This document shows positions 1 through 7,345 of a stretch of 64,000 nucleotides of DNA, one piece after another. Position 1 is the stretch's first letter; each line of letters starts with the position of its first letter. The notes beneath the pieces were generated by a model. The model did no database searches, was not told the DNA's origin, and was given only the letters and a program-made list of their open reading frames with translations. Source of the DNA: Proteiniphilum acetatigenes DSM 18083 (GTDB lineage Bacteria > Bacteroidota > Bacteroidia > Bacteroidales > Dysgonomonadaceae); contig NZ_KB905702.1 in the NCBI RefSeq assembly GCF_000380985.1, positions 1 to 64,000 of the forward strand. Direction: 5' to 3'. A program made the position numbers and the translations under genes.

Positions 1-1
1 C

Positions 2-151
2 AAGTCACCCAGCCAGTGGGCGGAGACACTGGATGATGAAGTGTTAGCCACAGCCATCCTGGATCGACTGCTATATCGTTGCGAGGTGATCAGGTTCGAG
101 GGAAACGGTTACCGTATGGACAACCGGAAAACTTTCCTTGAGAAAGAATAA
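2..151 (+). CDS. istB: IstB-like ATP-binding protein of an IS21-family element (C-terminal end only)
   Basis: The reading frame is open from base 2 to a TAA at 149-151 and enters from outside the window. The 49 visible residues contain a [19 protein letters not shown] stretch, which resembles the extreme C-terminus of IstB, the AAA+ helper ATPase that works with the IstA transposase. The Walker motifs would lie upstream of the window. The terminal repeats of the element follow at once. The IstB assignment is by family resemblance of a short tail, so it is good but not certain. Confidence 0.72.
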   Translation, partial: KSPSQWAETLDDEVLATAILDRLLYRCEVIRFEGNGYRMDNRKTFLEKE

Positions 152-199
152 AAAAACAGTTGAATACAATAAAAAAAAGATAGTTAATGTAATGTTAAA

Positions 200-265
200 C
201 CTGTACATTGGATATTGCCAAAAGTTGTACACTCAACATTGCCATTTTTTGTACATTGTAAATTT
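200..265. mobile_element. Right end of the IS21-family element, with repeated terminal motifs
   Basis: After istB comes a short repeated pattern: ATATTGCC followed by TTGTACA (about 212-230), then ACATTGCC followed by TTGTACA (about 236-255), with a further TGTACATTG at 202-210. IS21-family ends usually carry several such repeated transposase-binding motifs. The exact outer boundary and any target duplication cannot be fixed because the other end is outside the window. The gene at 271-813 starts its damaged 3' end right here. Confidence 0.55.
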
Positions 266-270
266 GCTAA

Positions 271-813
271 TTACAAGCTTCTATCCTCATCGGACAATCT
301 TCTTAATAATTCTGCATTAAAATTATCTTGATGTTCTCCAATAGGAAGCATTCGGCTCATACTAAGAAATAAAGTAGGGATTGTAACTTTCGCAGAGGGT
401 CCGACTTCTACCCAATCAGAGTGGACTCCTCTTGGTACAACCTTTAGGCGTTGGTATATATTAGTCCCCCTCTTTTCTTTATGCTCAGAGACATTACAAG
501 TTTTGATTAAATCTCCTTTGTCTTCACATGAATATATCAAACTGAAAGATGGTTTATCTCTTCGTCTGGGAAAATAATCTTTTTCTCTATCTAAATAGAA
601 TAATTCATGTAATTGAGCCTGAAATGCTTTTTGAAATAATGTGGTCCCACTGCTTTTTTTGAGCTCTGATCCATTTGCTATTAAACCCAATAAAGTTGAT
701 TTTCCAATACCATTATGTCCTGCAATAACTGTTATACGTTCTGCAATTTCAATCCCAAGATTTCTAAACATTCTGAACGGAGTTTCTCCGAACGTGATTT
801 TTTTAATCTTCAT
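271..813 (-). pseudogene. AAA/ABC-type ATPase of the defence-like operon, cut off by the IS element
   Basis: The 180-residue frame begins with a beta-strand-rich start and a clear Walker A (GHNGIGKST, residues 32-40), as in SMC/OLD-like AAA ATPases of anti-phage systems. It stops shortly after an SDEDRSL end exactly where the IS21 end begins. No Walker B, signature or C-terminal effector domain is present, while relatives are normally several hundred residues, so this is a truncated gene. Its ATG overlaps the stop of the methyltransferase by 4 bases (ATGA), so it is the last gene of that operon. The identity of the missing C-terminal domain is unknown. Confidence 0.7.
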
Positions 814-1739
814 AATGTGGAAATGGGGGTGAATATTTTGCTTTTATATATAATACTCGACTTAGTTTTTGTTCTCCTAAATTTAAAATAGATAGGATTC
901 CAATTGGGAATTTTTGGTTGCTTAATTGTTGAGCTAAAAAACAAGATTTCTTGCCCTATTCTAATACTATATGCTGTATGCTTGAAAGAATATTCCTTTT
1001 TTACACAATCCTTATAAAGATTTCGTATTTCAGGCACATTGTCATAGGAAACAATCCATTTAACATTTTGAATTGCTCTTATTTTTTCGCTGACTAACTT
1101 ATGATCGTTTTCTTTGTAATGATTCATATATAATGTGCTTGCTTTTAGATAGTAAGGGGGGTCGAAGTAAAATATTGTATTTTCGTTATCAGCTTCCTGC
1201 TGTATTTTATCTATTAACTTAAGGGCATCTTTGCAATATAATCTAATGTTTTTTTTATTCTTGGCTATCTGTCTTATCTTCTTTATTATATCTTCTTTGT
1301 TGAATCTACAGTCTATCAAATAATTACCATCTTGATTAATTCCCCCAATAACTCCTGCATTTATAATTCCAGAACGACTGGTTCGGTTTAAAAATAGAGT
1401 CGAAAAACCGAGTTCCAAAAGATTTGCTTTTCTCTTGTTTTCCTGAACGAATCTCTGCCTTTTCCATTCTTCAATTGTTACATCTGTATTTTGAACTAAT
1501 TCACATAATTGATTCGTGTGATTTAAGACAGAATACCAAAAAGCATATATTGATCGGTCTTTATCATTAATTGTAATTCTTTTTACAAATCCTTCAAATA
1601 ACAGGAAAAGAGCAACGGATGCCCCTCCTGCATATGGCTCTACATAATGTCCATTAACTTTATTATCAACGCAAACTTGCGCAATAAAAGCAGACAATTT
1701 ATTTTTGCCTCCTGGATATCTAAGTGGTGAGTAATGCAT
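810..1739 (-). CDS. D12-class (Dam-like) adenine-specific DNA methyltransferase
   Basis: 309 residues with the D12-class pattern: PLRYPGGKNK (residues 5-14, cofactor-binding FxGxK equivalent), VEPYAGGASVA (33-43) and the catalytic DPPY (193-196). These enzymes transfer a methyl group from S-adenosylmethionine to N6 of adenine in a short DNA target. The start overlaps the ParB-like stop by one base (TAATG) and the stop overlaps the next start, so translation is probably coupled. It has no separate restriction endonuclease partner in view. Within this operon it may mark self DNA; that is inference. The low-GC codon use fits recent acquisition. Confidence 0.88.
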   Translation of the reverse strand: MHYSPLRYPGGKNKLSAFIAQVCVDNKVNGHYVEPYAGGASVALFLLFEGFVKRITINDKDRSIYAFWYSVLNHTNQLCELVQNTDVTIEEWKRQRFVQENKRKANLLELGFSTLFLNRTSRSGIINAGVIGGINQDGNYLIDCRFNKEDIIKKIRQIAKNKKNIRLYCKDALKLIDKIQQEADNENTIFYFDPPYYLKASTLYMNHYKENDHKLVSEKIRAIQNVKWIVSYDNVPEIRNLYKDCVKKEYSFKHTAYSIRIGQEILFFSSTIKQPKIPNWNPIYFKFRRTKTKSSIIYKSKIFTPISTL

Positions 1740-3304
1740 TAATTGTCAGTATTTATATTCTCACTCAAATAAACAAATAAAGGCTCTAAATGTTGCCAAG
1801 CTCTTTTGTTGTGCTCGGCGTCAATTATTGTCTTAATATTATGAATAGCGAGATCTAAATCCATTTTGATTCTCTCAATATAAGCTTTTACATTTTTGTA
1901 TGTATTGTTGTCTAAAGAATTAATAAGTTTATTCTTTACAACATAGTCTAACATAGCCTTCAAAGATATATCTGAATATTCTTTATTCCCATTGAATTTC
2001 AAGATATTCATAAGTGTATCAGAGTCAATATCATCTTCTACTTTGTGAACATCTTTTATATAATTGATTACAGTCTCTACTTTCTTCATTCCGTTTTTCT
2101 TGTTCTCTTCACTCGTTTTATCGGACAGTTCATCTAATAATTTATTTTCAGACAAATAAAAATATAATGATTGTTCAAGATATGACCGTAAGAGAACAGC
2201 AAATGAATATTTCTTATCAAAAGGTAATGTTTTCAATTCGGAAAATAGACCATCTAACTTTTCATTATCAAATATGATTTCCTTGTCTCTTGGTATGATG
2301 AAATTTGAATAAAATCCTTTTTTTGTTTTCTTTCTTCTTCCAGTAGTCTTACCTTTCTCGTTTTCTAAATCTTTCCTATTTTCAGATACACGGCTTTTTG
2401 TAATTTCCTCACTCGTAGTTATACTTAAATCTATATCAGGACTCTCTGTTAATTTAGTGACAAATTTTTTCAAGTCTTCTCTCGTATTATATTCACGGGA
2501 AAATCTTTCCGCATCAAACAACTCTTTAAATGTTACTATAATTCTTTTTTCAAATTCCTCTCTTGGTAATTTGATGGTTAGTTCTCCATTGTTATTATCA
2601 AACTCGATGCCTAAAAAAATTCGAGCTTCTTCTAATCCATAGAGCCTCTCAAGATTGGTTAAATCAAAATTTTCGATATCAATAATAATTCCTTCTTCTT
2701 TCTCTAAAATTTCTTTTCCTTCAATGAACAAATTATATGCTTTTAATGGCTTTAGAACGTTACTTCGTGTTTCATTTAATACTTCACAAATATCATCTAT
2801 AGACAAACCGTCTTTTTCGTACATTTCAGCTATAAATGAGTATTGGTTTCCTGTTCTCCATTTATGTACGGCCTCACCTTTATGTCGTTCATAAATTATA
2901 GGATTGGCTAATAATCTATTAGGTGCGATATGACATCTTATCTTATAATCGTCAATAGGAATGTTGTTCTTAAGAATATTTTTCAACAGGATATTAGCTT
3001 TAGCCGTTGACACATATTTCTTGGGGTTCTGTAATAATTTTAATGAAGCAACTCGTCTATTTCCTTCTAGTACGACCTTCTTATTGTTCTCTATGCAAAT
3101 AATAGGTTCTTCTCCAATAAAATAACCTTCTTCTGAAATTTTTTTTGCTAGCTCATATACCTTTTCCTTGTCTAATAGAATTTTCAATACCTGAGTTTGA
3201 TTTAAACCTTCGCCCATATGCCGTATGCGAGGGTTATTTATGTCTAGCTGTAATGAGCTTACTTTGTACTCAAAACTGTCCCAAGTTGAATAATCTATAT
3301 ACAT
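1739..3304 (-). CDS. ParB/Srx-fold N-terminal domain protein with a long helical C-terminus
   Basis: 521 residues. The first ~100 contain a ParB-type signature: LDINNPRIR (residues 20-28) and LEGNRRVASLKLL (79-91), corresponding to the ParB box II GERR loop that binds nucleotide in CTPases. A predicted HTH-like stretch (GLSIDDICEVLNETRSNV) follows near residue 165. The rest is charged and helical, with no family I recognise. It is not next to a ParA or an origin, so partition is unlikely; ParB-like proteins also occur in phage-defence and R-M-linked operons. It shares a one-base overlap with the methyltransferase. A TAnnTTTG box at 3356-3363 could be its promoter. Confidence 0.68.
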   Translation of the reverse strand: MYIDYSTWDSFEYKVSSLQLDINNPRIRHMGEGLNQTQVLKILLDKEKVYELAKKISEEGYFIGEEPIICIENNKKVVLEGNRRVASLKLLQNPKKYVSTAKANILLKNILKNNIPIDDYKIRCHIAPNRLLANPIIYERHKGEAVHKWRTGNQYSFIAEMYEKDGLSIDDICEVLNETRSNVLKPLKAYNLFIEGKEILEKEEGIIIDIENFDLTNLERLYGLEEARIFLGIEFDNNNGELTIKLPREEFEKRIIVTFKELFDAERFSREYNTREDLKKFVTKLTESPDIDLSITTSEEITKSRVSENRKDLENEKGKTTGRRKKTKKGFYSNFIIPRDKEIIFDNEKLDGLFSELKTLPFDKKYSFAVLLRSYLEQSLYFYLSENKLLDELSDKTSEENKKNGMKKVETVINYIKDVHKVEDDIDSDTLMNILKFNGNKEYSDISLKAMLDYVVKNKLINSLDNNTYKNVKAYIERIKMDLDLAIHNIKTIIDAEHNKRAWQHLEPLFVYLSENINTDN

Positions 3305-3355
3305 GTTAAATGTCTATGAATTAAGATAATATTAATTGCTATAAAAACTCAATTG

Positions 3356-3363
3356 CAAAGATA
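3356..3363 (-). promoter_or_regulatory. Putative -7 box (TATCTTTG) of the parB-like/methyltransferase/ATPase operon
   Basis: On the minus strand the box reads TATCTTTG, matching the Bacteroidota TAnnTTTG consensus. It lies about 50 bases before the ATG at 3304 in the ~200-base gap separating the ParB-like gene from the GHKL gene. A good -33 TTTG is not seen at the usual spacing. This suggests the downstream three genes can be transcribed separately from the GHKL gene. Confidence 0.4.
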
Positions 3364-3504
3364 TGAAAAAAATGTATAATGAGGATTTTTACCCAACAAA
3401 TTCTACCATATAAAATCCTGATTGTAATGTGTTTACTTTTTAACCCATTTAAAGTTGGGGAAAACACCAAACAGGCATATTGAGTATTGCTCTTTTTGCC
3501 TTAT

Positions 3505-5871
3505 TTATTGTATTTCTTCTGGCATTGAAATAATATCATGTATTTCAATTGCTCCAAGACTATCAATCATCGGTATTAAAATGGGAGAGATCGCTTTTGA
3601 TGTCTTATAAATCCTTTCAAAAATATCTTCCTCTTCTTCATTTTGATTCTTGTTATTATCCTCTTGTAACAGAGCAATCCCTATAAGGACAAGCCCGAAT
3701 TTATATTTTGCTTCAATTGCTTGAATTTCGGTGCCTTTGGCAGCTTTCAACTCTGTTAGTAAATGAATGTTGTCTATGTTTACAAAATAATCATATCCAT
3801 CTTCGACACTTCCTTTTACTCTTAAAGCTGAATTGTCGTCAAATGATTGCTCGTCCCAATTGTGTCCACTCCTACCATCTTTTGTTACTTCAATGATATT
3901 GGGTAATGCAAAACCATCTGAAGAAGTTGAATCTTTTCCTGGTTTATCTGAAGAAGGTGGTTTTCTGTTACCATTTCCCGGAGGACTTTTTGTAACCGGT
4001 TCGGCCACTAAAACGAAAAAATCCTCATCTATTGGTTTGTATCTACTAACATCCGAAATTTCACTATGAATATTCAATAAATCCCCAATCTTATAATCTT
4101 CAATTAGTACGTTTAAATGAGCAAATCCATTCCACAAATTTATTGAAGCATCTTTAGATTCTTTCCCATTTATAAAAACTTTAAAAGTTCCAGGGTCTTT
4201 ACTTCTATCAAAATAATTATTAGAAACATCTGTTTTAAAGTCAACACGGAATTTGCTATTGTAATGAGCTAATTTTGGTTTATCGTGCGGAAATTTCTTA
4301 ATAAGTGTAAAGTAGGTTGGAAATTCCTTGCCGATAAATTCTTCTTCCTTTCCTGTTGAAATTGTATTAAATGGATTTGAAAGCCCTTTACCATGTAAAA
4401 ACAATCTCGACAGAGTTGGCGATTTTCTTAAAACATCTTGAAGAACATCAACCAACGGTTGAGATTCTTGTAATTTGTTTTCTATTTCTTCTCTCTTCCT
4501 TTTCTCTTTTAAACCTCTTAGACCTTGGTGATTTTTAAGTAATTCTTCAAGCGAAATTTCAATATCTGTTTTAAGAGGACAGGAACTCAATCTATCTCTA
4601 CTATTCATGAATAAATCTTCTCGCGCTCTTCCGTCTATTTCAGAGCAGTCAAGAATAACTAAAATGGATTCGGCTAAATATCCTAATCCAACAGCTTTTC
4701 TATTAAAGAAGGATTTTGAAAGGTATCCATGTGTTTGTCCATTTATTGTAAAAATAATTCCCTCATCCTTAGTATATTTTTGATGTTTGCCTCTTTTGAA
4801 AACATAAATTGAGTATCTCATTTTCTGACCAGAAATTGTCATTGTGCCGGAAGTCGGGAAATTCTCTTCTATATTTTCAATTTTATCTTCATCAATTCTG
4901 ACTGAAAGTCCGGATAAAATCGTTTCAAAACTATGACCTGAATAACCTTTTCTACGTTCATATAATTTTACAGGTAGAGCAATGTGTGGCATTAAAAGCG
5001 ATAATTTGTTGTAGAGGTCAAATAGTATATTTGTTCGTAATCCAGCTCCAATTTTGTATTCGAAAAATTTAATGAAAGTGCCAGATTCTAATGAGTTACC
5101 ATAGGCATTGGGATATTCAGAAGGAAGTAGAGGTAATTCTTCTCCGGGGAAAAATAATATCATTTTACTTGGTGCGAGATATTTATAATTTGAACTTCTA
5201 GCACCCTGAATTGGGTCTTCTCTTCTAATTACTGTAAATCCCCAAAAATCTTTTGTCGGGTCTCCTTCATTTATCGCAATCTCAGGATTTCTTCTTGATA
5301 CAATTAATTGAATATTAGTTTCTCCGCAAAATCTAAAAACGCCAGTACCTCCCATATTAAACTTACCTTGAACGAACGGTATTCTTAATTTATTTGATTT
5401 ACGTAAAGAAAGAATTGTGTCATGCAATTTTGCTGGAGTTTGACCTTCTCCCTTATCAATTATTGTATACGTTGGATTTGTTTTTTCTCCTGTTACAACC
5501 AAGCAAATGTTTTCCGCTAGCTTACTTCTCTCTTTAGCCGGAATGTTGGTAAGTTTACCCTCATCAATTTTAAAAAAATGAATAAGCGCATCTTTAATAC
5601 TTTTAGGAGCATTCTCACCATCAGGTTTTATTCCTCTCTTATAACATTCTCCCATCAAAACTGCATCAACAGAATTTATTATCTTTTCAACGATTGCAGC
5701 TTCTGGTTTACTTTGTTGATTACCAATAATTGAGAAGTTGTTTTCATCTCCTCCAAAGTAATGCCAGTTCTCAGGGTTATCCCAGTATTTCTCCGTCTTT
5801 AAAATATCAATTATTTCTGGTTCTGATTCACATTGAACAAGTGAGAGGCAGAGGTCTTTTAATTGCATCAT
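3505..5871 (-). CDS. Large GHKL (Hsp90/MORC-like) ATPase of the defence-like operon
   Basis: 788 residues. The N-terminal ~200 residues hold all GHKL signatures: N-box EKIINSVDA (residues 62-70), G1 box DKGEG (139-143) and G2 box NMGGTGVF (172-179). A Lys-centred conserved region and a charged helical middle follow. The region near residues 640-680 is Pro/Ser/Gly-rich and looks like a linker; the C-terminus is unassigned. Such ATPases change shape on ATP binding and act as clamps; prokaryotic MORC relatives (paraMORC) have been described next to restriction-modification genes. It probably starts the operon that continues with the ParB-like and methyltransferase genes. ATG at 5868 is an equal alternative start. 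Function is inferred only. Confidence 0.75.
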   Translation of the reverse strand: MMQLKDLCLSLVQCESEPEIIDILKTEKYWDNPENWHYFGGDENNFSIIGNQQSKPEAAIVEKIINSVDAVLMGECYKRGIKPDGENAPKSIKDALIHFFKIDEGKLTNIPAKERSKLAENICLVVTGEKTNPTYTIIDKGEGQTPAKLHDTILSLRKSNKLRIPFVQGKFNMGGTGVFRFCGETNIQLIVSRRNPEIAINEGDPTKDFWGFTVIRREDPIQGARSSNYKYLAPSKMILFFPGEELPLLPSEYPNAYGNSLESGTFIKFFEYKIGAGLRTNILFDLYNKLSLLMPHIALPVKLYERRKGYSGHSFETILSGLSVRIDEDKIENIEENFPTSGTMTISGQKMRYSIYVFKRGKHQKYTKDEGIIFTINGQTHGYLSKSFFNRKAVGLGYLAESILVILDCSEIDGRAREDLFMNSRDRLSSCPLKTDIEISLEELLKNHQGLRGLKEKRKREEIENKLQESQPLVDVLQDVLRKSPTLSRLFLHGKGLSNPFNTISTGKEEEFIGKEFPTYFTLIKKFPHDKPKLAHYNSKFRVDFKTDVSNNYFDRSKDPGTFKVFINGKESKDASINLWNGFAHLNVLIEDYKIGDLLNIHSEISDVSRYKPIDEDFFVLVAEPVTKSPPGNGNRKPPSSDKPGKDSTSSDGFALPNIIEVTKDGRSGHNWDEQSFDDNSALRVKGSVEDGYDYFVNIDNIHLLTELKAAKGTEIQAIEAKYKFGLVLIGIALLQEDNNKNQNEEEEDIFERIYKTSKAISPILIPMIDSLGAIEIHDIISMPEEIQ

Positions 5872-5978
5872 ATTTATTAGTGTTTAGTTTAGTCTTTCAT
5901 GCTTACATACAAAGTGCTTTGAAATAATGCCTCCTTTTTTGTATACCTACCCAGGGGTTGGAGGAAGAAACCGAAATC

Positions 5979-6050
5979 TTATTTCGGATCTTTCAACAAC
6001 TTCTCCAGAAGGGTGTTTTTCTCAACCAACAGCCAACAAAGAAGAACCAG
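5979..6050 (-). pseudogene. Remnant of the 3' end of an XRE-regulator paralogue
   Basis: On the minus strand this stretch reads VEKNTLLEKLLKDPK and a stop. The neighbouring intact XRE gene ends with EKEKSALLRQSRKDQK and a stop, and the bases just after both stops are also alike. The rest of the paralogue is gone. This is a decayed duplicate, evidence of repeated gain and loss of this regulator family here. Confidence 0.5.
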
Positions 6051-6075
6051 TGATTATTGGAAGAGGGCTATTTAG

Positions 6076-6109
6076 ATAATTTGTCCAGGGCTATAATTTG
6101 TCCAGGGCT
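6076..6109. repeat. Perfect 17-base tandem duplication
   Basis: The 17 bases ATAATTTGTCCAGGGCT occur twice in a row (6076-6092 and 6093-6109), between the XRE remnant and the intact XRE gene. No ORF is affected. It looks like a recent replication slip in a non-coding stretch. Confidence 0.85.
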
Positions 6110-6155
6110 TTTTCTCTTTATCTTTTGTGGAGATAAGTTAAGTAAAGCCGGAATC

Positions 6156-6560
6156 TTATTTCTGGTCCTTTCGGGACTGCCTCAGAAGAGCGCTTTTTTC
6201 TTTTTCCAGTTTGACTATCCGTTCATATAATTGGTCTTTTTCGGAATAGAGTTCCATTAGCTTATCCAAAGGATTAAAATTTAAGATTTGAGAACTTTGG
6301 TCGAAGAAGTTAGCGGCGACTTCCGGCAGAGAATCATCAGGCATATTCCGGATAAAGACTTCGTCGATCTCCAAAACTTTGGCGTATGCTGCTATTGTTG
6401 CATCATCCAGTTCCTGACGTCTCTCCAATTGGGATACAGCTTGTTGAGAAATTCCTAATTCCATGGCAATTGCATCCTGTTTAACGCCCTTGGCTTCCCT
6501 GAGTCGCTTTGCATTTTTACCTTGATGGACATCCTTTTTATTGTTTTCCGTATTATTCAT
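6156..6560 (-). CDS. XRE-family HTH regulator with C-terminal coiled coil
   Basis: 134 residues. A helix-turn-helix of the XRE (Cro/C1) type spans roughly residues 16-70 (KRLREAKGVKQDAIAMELGI, then SQQAVSQLERR). A linker rich in Asn/Phe leads to a short coiled coil (LMELYSEKDQLYERIVKLEKE). Two paralogues with the same architecture lie at 16970-17368 and 17417-17815, and a decayed one at 5979. A TATCTTTG box sits just upstream. It is likely a dimeric DNA-binding regulator, but the targets are unknown; it could control the adjacent defence-like operon or SusC locus. Confidence 0.85.
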   Translation of the reverse strand: MNNTENNKKDVHQGKNAKRLREAKGVKQDAIAMELGISQQAVSQLERRQELDDATIAAYAKVLEIDEVFIRNMPDDSLPEVAANFFDQSSQILNFNPLDKLMELYSEKDQLYERIVKLEKEKSALLRQSRKDQK

Positions 6561-6585
6561 AACTCACTCAAATTGAAATTTATAA

Positions 6586-6593
6586 CAAAGATA
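6586..6593 (-). promoter_or_regulatory. Putative -7 box (TATCTTTG) of the XRE gene
   Basis: The minus strand reads TATCTTTG about 25 bases before the ATG at 6560, matching the Bacteroidota -7 consensus TAnnTTTG. Corresponding TAACTTTG boxes precede both paralogues near 17 kb. Confidence 0.5.
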
Positions 6594-6900
6594 ATAGAAA
6601 ATCGAAGATGAAGATATTTTAATAAGAAGTTATACAACTTGTATGCCTCCTTGTACAACATATTTTACGCTTGTAAGTTTTTTGAATACGCTTGTTCGAA
6701 ACATTTCAATATTACGCAGGGTTTCATTCTTTTTTTATTCTTTTGCATTATTGAACGATGACTGTCTGCCAAGCAGGTACATTTCAAAGTTACAACATTC
6801 ACCTTTGAAATCTCAAGTAAATTGAGAGGAGTAAAGTTACAAAAAATATCTAAAACTTAAACAAAATGCGTATGAAAACATAGAAATTAAAAAGAATGAG

Positions 6901-7102
6901 TATTTTTGTACTGTTAAATACGGTACGATTTACATAGCGCTTTTTTTGGTCTTATATCCGAATCCGCAAAATTCAAACCAAGAGACCAAAGAATGGAAGC
7001 GCCCTTAGCAATAAGGGCGTGGACATTGTATTATTCTCTTGGAAAGGCCCCTGCGGAGCCTGGATGTAGGAATAACGACAATCGTCCGCGCCTCTTTTTT
7101 AT
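6901..7102 (+). ncRNA. Candidate structured small RNA ending in a T-run (promoter box at 6901-6908)
   Basis: The gene-free stretch 6561-7345 contains a TATTTTTG box at 6901-6908, then several hairpins. TTTGGTCT (about 6946) pairs with AGACCAAA (about 6982). CGCCCTT pairs with AAGGGCG (about 6996-7018). ATTGT/ATTATT (about 7023-7035) pairs with AATAAC/ACAAT (about 7070-7083) around an inner AGGC/GCCT hairpin. An outer GAAGCGC/GCGCCTC stem closes just before TTTTTT at 7096-7102. A transcript of roughly 185 bases is predicted, similar in size to a 6S RNA, but I cannot assign it to a family. It could also be the leader of the SusC gene downstream. Bases 6594-6900 show no gene. Confidence 0.45.
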
Positions 7103-7345
7103 ATCCCCGCATATACATCAGAGCCACATCGAATAAGACGTTAGAAGCCTGATTGCCGGCAGTTTTATTCCTTCATCAACAGAATATCTATTTATTCTCC
7201 GCACGTACGATTGTCTAATACCGCACCGGGTTTCAGTTACCTGCAAACTCTTTCCTCTTTCAGCCGGCGTTCGCCGGAAATACCCGTTTAATCCAAGTTT
7301 CGCAAGATTGTTAGTCCGCCTGTAGAAATGAAATAAGGTTGGGAA

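Noticed and set aside
6561-7345. tmRNA in the gap before SusC
   Set aside because: No tRNA-like ends, TTCGA-containing arm or tag reading frame seen.
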